A DNA stretch of 64,000 nt from Sphingobacteriaceae bacterium GW460-11-11-14-LB5 (GCA_002151545.1 CP021237.1:1860001-1924000), one strand, 5' to 3'. Positions 1 through 9,826 are shown, counted from the stretch's first letter. A program made the numbers and translations. Notes: a model not told the origin generated them from the sequence alone.

Positions 1-1
1 T

Positions 2-2260
2 TGCGATCTCATTTTTTCAGGTATTGGTTATCAATCAAAAAGAATTAAAGTCATCTTAAAAGGGGATACAGCCCTGGTTAATGCCGACTTATTAAGTTTA
101 GCATCAGATTTAAATGATGTGGTAATTACCGGTGTAAACCGGGCCACACAATTGCGTAAAAGCCCTGTGCCCATTGCCGTCCTCTCTAAAAAGTCAATGG
201 ATCAAAATGTCAATACGAACCTGATCGAAGCCATTGTTAAAGGAGTACCGGGCATTACCGCTGTGACCACCGGTCCGAATGTTTCTAAACCTTTTATAAG
301 GGGTTTGGGCTATAACCGTGTATTAACTTTGTATGATGGTTTAAGGCAGGAGGGACAACAATGGGGCGATGAACATGGAATTGAGGTAGACGAATATGGC
401 ATTACCAGGGCCGAAGTAGTAAAAGGTCCTGCCAGTTTAACCTATGGTTCTGATGCCCTGGCTGGGGTAATTAATATGATTCCTTATAGTCCAAACTTTG
501 AAACCGGAAAGTTGAAAGGCGATTTTACCGCAAATTACCAGAGTAATAATGGTATGATCGGTTCTTCGCTCGGCCTGGCCTACATTAAAAACGATTGGAA
601 ATATACGTTTAGGGCAACCGGGAAAACGGCACATAATTACGAAAATAAAATTGATGGACTGGTTTATGGTACAGCTTTTAGAGAATACAATTTATCGGCC
701 AGCGCTAGGGTAGATAAAGCCTGGGGTTTTTCTAAAACAGCCATTACCTATTACGATAATTTAATGGAAATTCCTGATGGTAGCAGAGATTCTCTCTCGA
801 GAAGATTTACCAGGCAGGTTTTGGATGACGGAGACGATATTAAAAACAGACCTGTTGTACCTGAAAGTGATCTGAATACTTATTCCATTAATCCCTTGCA
901 TCAGCACATTCAACATTATCGCTTTTATAATACCAGTCAGTTTAAATTTGGAACGAGTGATTTAAATTTATTGATTGGCGGACAACAAAGTGTAAGAAGG
1001 GAATATAACCACCCTACATTACCAGGCCAGGCTGGACTTTACGTGGTGTTAAACACTTTTAATTACGATCTTAAATATAATCTGCCCGATTTTGCTGGTA
1101 TAGAAAGTACCATTGGGATAAATGGGATGTACCAGGGGAACAGGAGTAAGGCTGCTACCGATTTTCCCATTCCGGATTATGACCTTTTCGATATCGGTGC
1201 TTTTTATTTCGCAAAAAAATCGATGGGTAAAGTCGATGTTTCCGGAGGGATCAGGATTGACAGAAGAAACATAAACTGGGGTGATTTTTATGTAGGTACC
1301 GATGCCCAATCTGGTTTCGGGAAACAAGTAAATGCAAACGACCCAACCGGGAAGCTGCAGTTTCCTTCTTTTAATAAAAACTACTATGGTTTATCAGGAA
1401 GTTTGGGTTTAACTTACAATATTTCGGAAAGGCTCTTAATTAAAGCCAATATGGCAAGAGGATACAGGGCGCCAAACATTACAGAAATCGGTTCTAACGG
1501 ATTGGATCCAGGTGCACATATCGTGTATTTGGGTAACAGGACCTTTAAACCAGAGTTTAACCTTCAGGAAGATGTTGGCATTATTGCCTATTTGAAAGAT
1601 GCCGATTTAAGCCTGGAACTATTTAACAACAATATTCAGAACTATATTTATCAGTCGCGTTTGACCGATGCCAGCGGAAATCCTGTGGTTATTGTGCCTG
1701 GTAATTTAACCTATCAGTATCAGCAATCAAAAGCGAGATTATATGGCGCAGAAATTTCTGTAAATCTGCATCCTACTGCTTTAAAATGGTTAAGTTTCAA
1801 TAACAGCCTGGCATATGTGGTTGGCCTGAACCAGAACCAGGAACTCCTGAATAAACATGGCAGAGCGGCTAAATACCTTCCTTTTATTCCGCCATTGCAA
1901 GTGAGGACGGAGATCAAAGCGACTGCACAAAAACCTATAGGTATTTTTGATAAACCCTATATTAAAATTGATGCTGCTTTTTTCGCTGATCAGGATAAAT
2001 TTTATGCTTTAGATGATACTGAAAGCTTTACCGCGGGTTATACATTAATTAACGGCGGCATAGGATCGGCATTAAAAACGAAAAAAGGAAAAACTTTGTG
2101 TGATATTTTTCTTCAGGCCGATAATATTTTCAACATCGCCTATCAATCAAATTTAAACAGGTTGAAGTATTTCGAATACTACAACCGTTCGCCCAATGGC
2201 CGGTCAGGAATTTACAACATGGGCAAGAACTTAAGTTTTAAAGTGATTATTCCGATTTAA
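2..2260 (+). CDS. TonB-dependent receptor (5'-truncated by window edge)
   Basis: Outer-membrane active transporter driven by TonB/ExbBD. The frame is open from base 2, before the first ATG-like start, so the N-terminus lies outside the window. The visible start is the tail of a carboxypeptidase-like beta-sandwich (GIGYQSKRIKV). The plug domain follows, with PFIRGLGYNRVLTLYDG and EVVKGPASLTYGSDALAGVI, then a long aromatic-rich beta-barrel ending in FKVIIPI. The loop QQWGDEHGIEVDEYG resembles His/Asp-rich loops of metal-type receptors such as ZnuD, but the substrate cannot be read from sequence. A heptad repeat array begins one base after the stop codon. Confidence 0.92.
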   Translation, partial: CDLIFSGIGYQSKRIKVILKGDTALVNADLLSLASDLNDVVITGVNRATQLRKSPVPIAVLSKKSMDQNVNTNLIEAIVKGVPGITAVTTGPNVSKPFIRGLGYNRVLTLYDGLRQEGQQWGDEHGIEVDEYGITRAEVVKGPASLTYGSDALAGVINMIPYSPNFETGKLKGDFTANYQSNNGMIGSSLGLAYIKNDWKYTFRATGKTAHNYENKIDGLVYGTAFREYNLSASARVDKAWGFSKTAITYYDNLMEIPDGSRDSLSRRFTRQVLDDGDDIKNRPVVPESDLNTYSINPLHQHIQHYRFYNTSQFKFGTSDLNLLIGGQQSVRREYNHPTLPGQAGLYVVLNTFNYDLKYNLPDFAGIESTIGINGMYQGNRSKAATDFPIPDYDLFDIGAFYFAKKSMGKVDVSGGIRIDRRNINWGDFYVGTDAQSGFGKQVNANDPTGKLQFPSFNKNYYGLSGSLGLTYNISERLLIKANMARGYRAPNITEIGSNGLDPGAHIVYLGNRTFKPEFNLQEDVGIIAYLKDADLSLELFNNNIQNYIYQSRLTDASGNPVVIVPGNLTYQYQQSKARLYGAEISVNLHPTALKWLSFNNSLAYVVGLNQNQELLNKHGRAAKYLPFIPPLQVRTEIKATAQKPIGIFDKPYIKIDAAFFADQDKFYALDDTESFTAGYTLINGGIGSALKTKKGKTLCDIFLQADNIFNIAYQSNLNRLKYFEYYNRSPNGRSGIYNMGKNLSFKVIIPI

Positions 2261-2261
2261 G

Positions 2262-2345
2262 GATGGGAGAGGGCGGATGCAAGATGTAGGATGGGAGATG
2301 TAAGATGTTGAATGGAAGATGTAAAATGGAATAGGGATGATGGCT
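2262..2345. repeat. Heptad (7-bp period) array, GATGTAA type
   Basis: Twelve consecutive heptads can be read in one phase, starting one base after the receptor stop: GATGGGA, GAGGGCG, GATGCAA, GATGTAG, GATGGGA, GATGTAA, GATGTTG, AATGGAA, GATGTAA and so on. Units vary but the 7-bp phase is kept. A reverse-complement style array (CATCTTA, CATAATT, ACATCTG) sits at 2363-2397, so the two could pair into a long imperfect stem. No gene is seen in 2261-2595. Confidence 0.8.
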
Positions 2346-2491
2346 TTAATATGGACTTGCCCCATGATACATCTTACATAATTACATCTGCCATATTGTT
2401 TTTGTTTCGTTTAGGAAATGGGAGGTGTTGCTATCTTCCATTTTCTTTATATACCGAATAAACCTTTTTGCTGCCAACCCATCCATCTTAT

Positions 2492-2540
2492 GGACTAAGG
2501 ACTAAGGACTAAGGACTTTAGACTTGAACTATGAACTATC
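2492..2540. repeat. Heptad array, GGACTAA type
   Basis: Seven heptads in one phase: GGACTAA three times, then GGACTTT, AGACTTG, AACTATG, AACTATC. The unit is close to the GGACTCC array at 9946-9987. It lies just upstream of the thioesterase gene, and a further TTACATC-like stretch runs up to that gene's ATG. Confidence 0.8.
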
Positions 2541-2595
2541 TCCCATTTTTCCTACTTTTAACTCATCCATCTTACTTCATAACATTTTACATCTT

Positions 2596-3036
2596 ATGGA
2601 ACCTTCCTTAAGCGAACAGCGTTTAGCTTTTTTACGACAATCCATTGGCAAGGTAATTACCAATTCGCCATCTAACTTTATGAATTGGCTGGCTCCGGTT
2701 TTAATCAAGGCAGAGCATGGCATATTGGTTTGTCAGTATACCATCCGTAAAGAAATGACCAATCCTTATCAAATTTTACACGGTGGTGTAACAGCAGGTA
2801 TAATTGATGATTTAATTGGTGCGACTGTTTTTACCATGGGATTAAACGAACGTTATACCACTGTAAATAATTATATTGATTATTTTGCCACGGCTAGCGA
2901 GGGCGACGAAGTTATCGCAGAAACCTCGATTGTAAAAAGAGGACGCACAATATTAAATCTGCAATGTGAGATATTTTTACCCTCAAAAAAGCGTTTAATA
3001 GCTAAAGGCTATTCGAACATGTTAAACATAGGTTAA
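2596..3036 (+). CDS. PaaI family hotdog thioesterase
   Basis: Predicted acyl-CoA thioesterase of the hotdog fold, 146 aa, the usual size for the family. The signature HGGVTAGIIDDLIG matches the PaaI/YbgC-type active-site helix (HGG followed by an acidic residue), and YTTVNNYIDYFATASEGDEVIAE gives the long central strand. The ATG at 2596 is preferred over the TTG at 2524 because the extra 24 residues are translated heptad-repeat DNA and not family-like. The physiological acyl-CoA substrate is unknown; PaaI homologues remove aberrant or aromatic acyl-CoAs. Confidence 0.85.
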   Translation: MEPSLSEQRLAFLRQSIGKVITNSPSNFMNWLAPVLIKAEHGILVCQYTIRKEMTNPYQILHGGVTAGIIDDLIGATVFTMGLNERYTTVNNYIDYFATASEGDEVIAETSIVKRGRTILNLQCEIFLPSKKRLIAKGYSNMLNIG

Positions 3037-3136
3037 GTTTTTTCTGATAGCTTAAGAATTAATTGTTAATTCCTTTAAATTAACGAAACATTCTCATTTA
3101 TAATTTGTTGTAGATTAACCTAAAATATAATGAGCC

Positions 3137-3379
3137 ATGTTAGAAAATTATTCCACCCTGCAATTCATCGTGAGAGGCAAAATTTTTAAGGGATTTTGCA
3201 TGCGTATTCAAGATGATTTTCACGAAACCTATGCTGTTGTTTTAGATGGTTACCATTCTTTTTGTATCTGGTTAGATAATAAAACAGAAAAGTGGTGTGC
3301 ATCTAAAAACGTAGCCATTGATCCTGATGCTATAGATGAAATCATTCACAGGATTTCTATTCCCCAACCATCTTGCTAA
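3137..3379 (+). CDS. Small hypothetical protein (80 aa)
   Basis: Not recognised. It is a soluble 80-residue protein without signal peptide or membrane segment, with a pattern like a small beta-rich domain (TLQFIVRGKIFKGFC, YAVVLDGYHSFCIWLDN) and an acidic helix near the C-terminus. It stands alone between the thioesterase and the SusC-like gene, with its own upstream gap of 100 bases. Codon use resembles its neighbours, which supports it being real. Confidence 0.6.
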   Translation: MLENYSTLQFIVRGKIFKGFCMRIQDDFHETYAVVLDGYHSFCIWLDNKTEKWCASKNVAIDPDAIDEIIHRISIPQPSC

Positions 3380-3566
3380 AATTGCGTAATAAAAATGTTG
3401 CAGCATAAATTCTGCCGTTGATCTGCAGGATTTTGCTGTTTTATGCAGTATTTATCCTTTTTTACTTTTCTACTTCCTGCAAAACCAGGTTCATAATGGG
3501 TTTTGATGGGTTAAATTGTGTATTTTAACAACAACTTAACTAATCAATTAACCTAAATCTTTCATT

Positions 3567-6500
3567 ATGAACAAAAAATTACTAATGCTATTAGGAATTT
3601 TAGCGTGTTACGTTGTTTCCTATGCCCAAACCACTGTAAAGGGCAAGGTAACAGACGAGAGCAACGTTGGCATTCCGGGCGTAAGTGTACTGGTTAAAGG
3701 CAGTACAACCGGCGCTTCTACAGGCGGTGATGGTTCTTACAGCATTACTGTTCCATCAAATAATGTTACACTGGTTTTTAAATCAATAGGTTTTGTTAGC
3801 CAAGAGGTAGCTGTTGGTGGCCGAACACAGGTTGATGTTAAACTATCTAATGAAGAAAACAAATTAGATGATGTAATGGTAGTAGCTTATGGTACTGCCA
3901 AACGGGGTAGTTACACTGGATCGGCTGCTGTAATTGATCAAAACAAAATCAAGGATGCACCATCTACCTCCTTTCAAAATGCTTTAACTGGTAGGGCAGC
4001 TGGTGTGCAGGTTACTGCATCTTCTGGTCAGGCAGGATCAACTCCGAGCATCCGCATAAGAGGAATAGGATCGATAAATGCGTCAAACGATCCATTATAT
4101 GTAGTTGACGGAGTTCCTGTTGTTTCGGGTAATATTGGCCAAGGAAGCGATTATACTTTCTCTACCAACAATATCATGAATACAATAAATCCCGCGGATA
4201 TTGAGAGTATTACTATCCTTAAAGATGCCGCTGCTTCTTCCTTGTATGGCTCAAGGGCAGCCAATGGCGTAGTATTGATCAATACGAAACGTGGTAAATC
4301 TGGTAAACCTAAAATTGAATTTAGAACATCTTTAGGTTTAACACCTAGCTGGGCTACAGATAATTATGAAACAGCTGGTGTACAAGAACAAGTAAATATG
4401 TTATATCGTATTTTTCACGATGTGCGCACCTCTTCCGGACAGAGTGAAGCAGCGGGAAATACTTATGCCTTGTCGCAGCTAAACACAAAATTTAACCGAC
4501 ATGGTTATCGCTTTACTACTGATGGAACAGGTTTAAATGCAAATGTGAATATTCTTGGTATGACTGATGGAATAGAAAATCGTGAAGGGCGATATTTTGA
4601 TTGGGAAGATGCACTTTTTAGAACAGCAAAATACCAAACTAACGATCTATCAGTAAGTGGTGGTGACGATAAGACAAAGTATTATTCGTCATTTTCTTAC
4701 ACCAGAGATCAAAGTCGGATTAAAGTAAATGATTTTGACAGGTACTCGGGCAGGATAAATTTAAGCCAGAAAGTGGGTAAGTATGTCGAAATCGGTTCGA
4801 ACGTAAGTATTGCCAGATCGGCACAAAGTGGTTATAATGATACACGTAATACCGGTTCTAATAGTTACTTCCAAACTAGAAATCTATTATGGCCACTATA
4901 TTGGCCTACTGATTATAAAAATGGTCAGCCCTTTACGGCCAGGTACGGAAGTTTAGCACAAAATAACATCTATTACGATAATCAATGGGATAATAAATCA
5001 ATTACAAAAAGATTTGTTGCCAATCCTTATATCCAGGTAAATATATTACCTGAGCTAATTTTAAAATCAGTATTTTCTTACGATAACTCACAGGTAAACG
5101 ATCATATTTATTATAGTGCACTTCATTTTAATGGCTTAACCAATAATGGAAGCGTAAATGAAATCACAACAAACTATAATAAAATGGTTTCTTCTAGTAC
5201 AATTAACTACAGCAAACAGCTTGGCTTACACTCAATAAGCTTCTTGGCAGGTTTTGAAGCTGAAAAAAATGTTACTGATTTTCAAAGGGCTACAGGCGTT
5301 GATTTAGGAAGTAGTGAACTGCAAAGCGTTTCAACTGCAGGTACTACTTCATCCTCTGCATATAACTGGGGGAATTCCATTGTTTCTGGTTTATCTCGTT
5401 TGGAATATAATTACAATCAAAAATATTTTATTACTTCTTCCTTTAGAAGAGATGGATCTTCAAGACTCGGAGATATCAATAGATGGGGCACATTTTGGTC
5501 GGTTGGTGGATCATGGAAAATCAATAGCGAGAATTTTCTAAAAAATGTATCTTTTCTTGACAATTTAAGATTGAGAGGATCATATGGTACCAACGGAACT
5601 TTACCATCAAACAACTACGATTGGCGCGAGCTGACTTCATTCTCTAATAAATATCTTGGCCAACCGGCAGCCTTGTACGCATCTCTTTCCAATCCGATCT
5701 TAACTTGGGAAAATAGTTACTCTACAAACATAGCCTTGGAGTTTGGTCTGTTTAAAAGAATTACAGGTACAATCGAGTTCTTTAATCGCGATACAAAAAA
5801 TCTATTGCTTGGGGTGCCGGTATCAATGACTACCGGATTTAGTTCAACGCTAAGAAACATTGGAGAAATTAACAATAAAGGTCTCGAATTTGATCTGAAT
5901 GCTAACCTGATTAATAAAAATGGCTTTAAATGGGATTTAGGTATTAATGGATCATTTACAAGGTCTAAAGTAACCAAGCTGTACAAACCTGAAGGTACGG
6001 CACGTGGAAATGACATTATTTGGAACGACCCTACGGGTGCAGATGCGAGGGCGCAGTTTCTCTATAGTGAAGGCTTATCAATGCTTAGTTTTTATGGTTT
6101 CGAATGGGCTGGTGTAAATCCGGCAAATGGTAAAAATGTTTGGTATCTAAATGGTGCAACTCCTGCATCAGGTAGTTTTGATTATAATGGAAGGCAAGCA
6201 ACTTACAACTATAATGATGCTGCCAGGGTAGTAATAGGCGATGGTAATCCAGATGTTTTTGGTGGAATTAATACTGATGTAGAATATAAAGGCTTTAGTT
6301 TAGGTCTAAACTTTATCTACAAACTTGGTGGACAAATTTATGATGGAGCTTACAAAGATGTAGCAGATGATGGTTACTATTGGGAAAGAATCAGATCGCA
6401 AAGTTATTATGACAATATGTGGACTCCACAAAATACCAATGGTACACAACCAAAACTTGATGGAAATGACCTTACCGATGCCATGCAGTATAGTTCTCGT

Positions 6501-6737
6501 CAATTGCATAGTGCGAGTTTCTTAAGATTAAAAAATGTATTGTTTGCCTATCGTTTACCTGAAAAAATAGTTACTAAACTAGGCGCTTCTAATATAAGAG
6601 CCTATTTTAATGGTTCTAATCTGCTTACTTTCGCGAAATACAAAGAAGCAGATCCTGAGGTAGGAAATTATAGTACCAGAGGTTGGGAGACCCCATTTGG
6701 AAAGACTTATACTTTTGGTTTAGAGGTTAGTTTTTAA
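3567..6737 (+). CDS. SusC/RagA family TonB-linked outer membrane protein
   Basis: Large outer-membrane transporter (1056 aa) that forms a lidded channel with its SusD partner. A signal peptide ends around residue 21 (SYAQ). A carboxypeptidase-like domain (22-95) is followed by a TonB-box-like LDDVMVVAYGT (100-110). The plug (about 115-240) has RIRGIGSINASNDPLYVVDGVPV and SLYGSRAANGVVLINTKRG, both typical of SusC proteins. The rest is a 22-strand-type barrel ending in TFGLEVSF with a terminal Phe. The susD-like gene begins 18 bases later. No glycosidase, anti-sigma factor or hybrid kinase is adjacent, so the substrate (glycan, peptide or other) is open. Confidence 0.95.
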   Translation: MNKKLLMLLGILACYVVSYAQTTVKGKVTDESNVGIPGVSVLVKGSTTGASTGGDGSYSITVPSNNVTLVFKSIGFVSQEVAVGGRTQVDVKLSNEENKLDDVMVVAYGTAKRGSYTGSAAVIDQNKIKDAPSTSFQNALTGRAAGVQVTASSGQAGSTPSIRIRGIGSINASNDPLYVVDGVPVVSGNIGQGSDYTFSTNNIMNTINPADIESITILKDAAASSLYGSRAANGVVLINTKRGKSGKPKIEFRTSLGLTPSWATDNYETAGVQEQVNMLYRIFHDVRTSSGQSEAAGNTYALSQLNTKFNRHGYRFTTDGTGLNANVNILGMTDGIENREGRYFDWEDALFRTAKYQTNDLSVSGGDDKTKYYSSFSYTRDQSRIKVNDFDRYSGRINLSQKVGKYVEIGSNVSIARSAQSGYNDTRNTGSNSYFQTRNLLWPLYWPTDYKNGQPFTARYGSLAQNNIYYDNQWDNKSITKRFVANPYIQVNILPELILKSVFSYDNSQVNDHIYYSALHFNGLTNNGSVNEITTNYNKMVSSSTINYSKQLGLHSISFLAGFEAEKNVTDFQRATGVDLGSSELQSVSTAGTTSSSAYNWGNSIVSGLSRLEYNYNQKYFITSSFRRDGSSRLGDINRWGTFWSVGGSWKINSENFLKNVSFLDNLRLRGSYGTNGTLPSNNYDWRELTSFSNKYLGQPAALYASLSNPILTWENSYSTNIALEFGLFKRITGTIEFFNRDTKNLLLGVPVSMTTGFSSTLRNIGEINNKGLEFDLNANLINKNGFKWDLGINGSFTRSKVTKLYKPEGTARGNDIIWNDPTGADARAQFLYSEGLSMLSFYGFEWAGVNPANGKNVWYLNGATPASGSFDYNGRQATYNYNDAARVVIGDGNPDVFGGINTDVEYKGFSLGLNFIYKLGGQIYDGAYKDVADDGYYWERIRSQSYYDNMWTPQNTNGTQPKLDGNDLTDAMQYSSRQLHSASFLRLKNVLFAYRLPEKIVTKLGASNIRAYFNGSNLLTFAKYKEADPEVGNYSTRGWETPFGKTYTFGLEVSF

Positions 6738-6754
6738 TATAGGAGATTCAAAAT

Positions 6755-8212
6755 ATGAAAAGAATAAATATACTACTGATCAGTATCTTCATGTTAAGTG
6801 TACTATCATGTAAAAAGTTTTTAGATATGACGCCGAGTAATTCGGCCGATTCGAATAAGGCGATTCAAACACCAAGAGATGCACAAATAGTAATCAACGG
6901 CGTAATGAATCAGATGACAGATGCCTCATATTATGGAAGGAATTTCTTTCTGTATGGCGATGTTAAAGGTGGCGATATGACGGTTTACTCTCAAGGTAGG
7001 GGCTTGGATGCCTTGTATAACTATAATCAAAACGCCAATACCAATAGTTTTTCCGGTTTTTGGTCGCAAATTTATTTTTGCATATTACAAACCAATTATC
7101 TGCTCGAGGAAATAGCCAAACAAGAAGCATTAGGCGCAACGGGTTTTGCTCCATACAAAGGGCAGGCTTTAACCGCCAGAGCTTTAATGTATTTTGATTT
7201 GGTTAGATTATACGGCAAAGCATACACCGATAATAATCAGTCTTTTGGTGTTCCTTTAATCTTAACCAGACAAGGATATGAAGCACAACCACTACGATCG
7301 ACAGTAGAGCAGGTTTACACTCAGATTGTTAAAGATCTAAATGATGCGGCACCGTTGTTGCCGAAAACAAAAACAAATGGATATATCAATTATTACTCAA
7401 ATAAAGCTATTCAGGCGAGAGTGTACTTATATATGAATGATATGCCCAAGTCACTTTTAGCAGCTGAAGAAGTTATTGGTGCCTCGGCTTTATATACATT
7501 GTATACGAATGCAAATTGGGTCGATTCCTGGAAAAGTCAATACGGCTCAGAATCTATTTTTGAGTTGGGTATTAATCCTTTAGAGAACGATCTTGGAGCA
7601 GCATCATTAGGTATTTACCAAAGAAATAAAGGTGTAGGTACAACGGCAGCATTGGGTTTTTTCTATTCCAGTACTGACTTTTTAAGTCGCTTAAATCAAG
7701 GAGCTAGCGATGTAAGGCGTGGGATAATGGCTAGAGATGAAAGTTCGGCAACAAGGTTAGGTGCCCTTTATAAATATTGTGGTAGTACAGCATTGGCTGG
7801 TGATAAAAGCACAGCGAATAATACTGCAGTTAATATTAAAGTAATTCGATTGTCTGAAATTTATTTAATCGCTGCAGAGGCAGCGCTTTCTACAAATACT
7901 ACAAAGGCCGCTAATTATTTGAACGCAATACGTCAAAGAAATCCTTCTGCAGTATTGGCCACTCCAGTTACGGTTACGCTCGATATGATTTTAGATGAAA
8001 AAAGTAAAGAGTTGTATGGTGAAGGTCAGCGGTTCTTTGATTTAATACGGACCAATAAATCAATTACATATAATGATGAATTTGGTGGTTTAACAATTAG
8101 CACCCGGCCAAAAACGATTGATAGAACATTTAATAAAACAATTCTTCCAATCCCGCAAACAGAAATAAATGCAAACCCTGGAATAAAAGCACAGCAGAAT
8201 CCTGGTTATTAA
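6755..8212 (+). CDS. SusD/RagB family nutrient-binding lipoprotein
   Basis: Surface lipoprotein (485 aa) that caps the SusC-like barrel and binds its ligand. The N-terminus is a lipoprotein signal peptide with Cys19 in LSCKKFLD, followed by a Pro/Ser stretch. The body shows the tetratricopeptide-like helices of the family (AYKGQALTARALMYFDLVRLYG, IKVIRLSEIYLIAAEAAL) and the usual end with PIPQTEINANP and QNPGY. Translationally close to the SusC-like gene, presumably one transcript ending at the hairpin at 8231. Confidence 0.95.
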   Translation: MKRINILLISIFMLSVLSCKKFLDMTPSNSADSNKAIQTPRDAQIVINGVMNQMTDASYYGRNFFLYGDVKGGDMTVYSQGRGLDALYNYNQNANTNSFSGFWSQIYFCILQTNYLLEEIAKQEALGATGFAPYKGQALTARALMYFDLVRLYGKAYTDNNQSFGVPLILTRQGYEAQPLRSTVEQVYTQIVKDLNDAAPLLPKTKTNGYINYYSNKAIQARVYLYMNDMPKSLLAAEEVIGASALYTLYTNANWVDSWKSQYGSESIFELGINPLENDLGAASLGIYQRNKGVGTTAALGFFYSSTDFLSRLNQGASDVRRGIMARDESSATRLGALYKYCGSTALAGDKSTANNTAVNIKVIRLSEIYLIAAEAALSTNTTKAANYLNAIRQRNPSAVLATPVTVTLDMILDEKSKELYGEGQRFFDLIRTNKSITYNDEFGGLTISTRPKTIDRTFNKTILPIPQTEINANPGIKAQQNPGY

Positions 8213-8230
8213 ATATTGAGCGATTTATTA

Positions 8231-8267
8231 AAAATCCCTGTCAGATATTTTCTGGCAGGGATTTTTT
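8231..8267. terminator. Rho-independent terminator between convergent genes
   Basis: Stem AAAATCCCTGTCAG / CTGGCAGGGATTTT with a short TATTT-type loop and a T run on the plus strand, 18 bases after the SusD stop. The A run on its left side would let it serve the minus-strand SpmAB gene as well. Confidence 0.85.
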
Positions 8268-8347
8268 GTAGCTGTTCAGTGCTTTCTTGGTCATTCTGAA
8301 TGCAACGGGTGAATCAGTCTCGCAATAACGATAGATGGGTAACACAC

Positions 8348-8394
8348 TAATGACCAATAAACAAATGACTAATGAACCAATGACCAATGAACTA
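8348..8394. repeat. Heptad array, AATGACC type
   Basis: Degenerate 7-bp units built on AATGACC / CAATGAA (TAATGAC, CAATAAA, CAAATGA, CTAATGA, ACCAATG, ACCAATG), with a one-base phase slip. It ends four bases before the stop codon of the minus-strand SpmAB gene at 8399. Confidence 0.7.
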
Positions 8395-8398
8395 CGAT

Positions 8399-9670
8399 TT
8401 ATGCAAAAAACATATAACTGAGTGCAATGGCTGTACAAACGCCAACCAAATCAGCCAATAACATTGAGCCAATGGCATAACGTGTATTCTTTATGCCAAC
8501 AGATCCAAAGTAAACCGCTACTACATAAAAAGTAGTATCAGAAGCCCCCTGGAAAACACCCGATAATTTACTGGCAAATGAATCAGGTCCGCTTGAAATC
8601 ATGGTACTTACCATCATTCCACGGGCAGCGCCACCACTTAAAGGCCTGATTAAAGCTGTTGGTAGCGCATCAACAAATTTGGTGTCGGCTCCAAAAAATA
8701 CAAACACGTTTTTAATGCCGCTCATCACCACATCAAAAGTCCCGCTGGTTCTCAGCATACTTACCGCAACTAAAATCCCAACTAAATAAGGAACGATTTT
8801 CAGTGCCGTTTCAAATCCACCTTTGGCACCATCAATAAACGCATCAAAAACATCTATTTTTTTATATAAGGCACCCAATACAATCAATAAAAAGATTAAT
8901 AAAATTATTCCACCACTTAATAAGCCTGAAAATGATTTTATGCTTTCTGCATTTAACTTACTTACATACCAAACCAGTAAACCAACCACTGCCGAGATAC
9001 TTAATACCCAGGTAATGATAACCGGCTGAAGCAAGTTTATTTTTTGTTTAAAGGATACAATAAGCATGGCTGCCATGGTACCGACAAAAGTGACGATTAA
9101 ACAAGGAATGAAAATATCAGTTGGGTCTTGCGCATTTTGAGTAGACCTAATGGCGATTACACTAACTGGAATTAAACATAGGCCTGCAGCGTGTAAACAT
9201 AAAAACATAATCTGCGAATTGCTGGCAACATCTTTATTCGGATTGAGCTCTTGCAAACTTTCCATGGCCTTGATGCCAAATGGCGTGGCTGCATTATCTA
9301 AACCTAATAAATTGGCTGAGAAATTCATGATCATATGTCCCATAGAGGGGTGCCCTTTTGGGATCTCCGGAAAGAGTTTCGAAAAGAATGGACCAATAAT
9401 TCTAGATAATAAACGGATACCACCTGCTTTTTCAGCAATGCTCATTAAGCCCATAAATAAGGCCAGTGTTCCGATTAATTTAATACAAAGGTCAACTGCG
9501 ATCCAGCAAGTTTCGATAATACCATCTAATTTTAAGGGATTCAACGGATCGGATGATTTACCAATTACCATCCAGTTAAAAATATCGCTATGTCCGAAAA
9601 AGAAACATTTAATACTTGCTACTACAATAGCCACGATAATAAATGCTGACCAGATTCTGCTTAATGCCAT
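8399..9670 (-). CDS. Fused SpmA-SpmB nucleoside-recognition membrane protein
   Basis: Polytopic inner-membrane protein (423 aa) with two nucleoside-recognition (Gate) domains in one chain. The N-half resembles spore maturation protein SpmA (FMGLMSIAEKAGG, NFSANLLGLDNAATPFGIKAM). The C-half resembles SpmB (FIDGAKGGFETALKIVPYLVGIL, PLSGGAARGMMV, GASDTTFYVVAVYFGSVGI). In endospore formers the two are separate genes needed for core dehydration; Bacteroidota do not sporulate, so the role here is unknown and may be transport. Single gene, with convergent terminator downstream and no partner upstream. Confidence 0.85.
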   Translation of the reverse strand: MALSRIWSAFIIVAIVVASIKCFFFGHSDIFNWMVIGKSSDPLNPLKLDGIIETCWIAVDLCIKLIGTLALFMGLMSIAEKAGGIRLLSRIIGPFFSKLFPEIPKGHPSMGHMIMNFSANLLGLDNAATPFGIKAMESLQELNPNKDVASNSQIMFLCLHAAGLCLIPVSVIAIRSTQNAQDPTDIFIPCLIVTFVGTMAAMLIVSFKQKINLLQPVIITWVLSISAVVGLLVWYVSKLNAESIKSFSGLLSGGIILLIFLLIVLGALYKKIDVFDAFIDGAKGGFETALKIVPYLVGILVAVSMLRTSGTFDVVMSGIKNVFVFFGADTKFVDALPTALIRPLSGGAARGMMVSTMISSGPDSFASKLSGVFQGASDTTFYVVAVYFGSVGIKNTRYAIGSMLLADLVGVCTAIALSYMFFA

Positions 9671-9792
9671 TAGGGTTGTTTAGTTTTTTGATGTGAAAAT
9701 AGCTTTTTTAAGCCGAATTTCATAGTAGCCTGTATTTGATTTGTATTTGTTTGTAACGACCAATTTTACCTCTTTTACCTAACGCGATCGTC

Positions 9793-9826
9793 CTGCTGCC
9801 CCGAAGGTTCGGTACAGGGTGACGAC
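9793..9826. repeat. Dispersed hairpin element
   Basis: TGCTG, CCCCGAAG, TTCGG and ACAGGGTGACGA occur in order and can form a stem-loop. A related element lies at 26029-26055 (TGCTG, TCCCGAAG, TTCGGGACAGCA). It lies in the 317-base gap between the SpmAB and peptidase genes, which otherwise holds a heptad array and a terminator-like stem. Confidence 0.5.

Noticed and set aside
2524..2595. Longer N-terminus of the thioesterase
   Set aside because: The extra residues come from a TTG start inside heptad repeats and do not resemble the family's N-terminus.
3567..8212. Polysaccharide utilisation locus
   Set aside because: Only SusC and SusD homologues are present; no glycosidase, lyase, regulator or surface-glycan-binding gene is adjacent, so a full locus is not supported.
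9150..9683. 177-aa open frame opposite the SpmAB gene
   Set aside because: It is antisense to a well-supported membrane protein, and its composition is a shadow of that gene.
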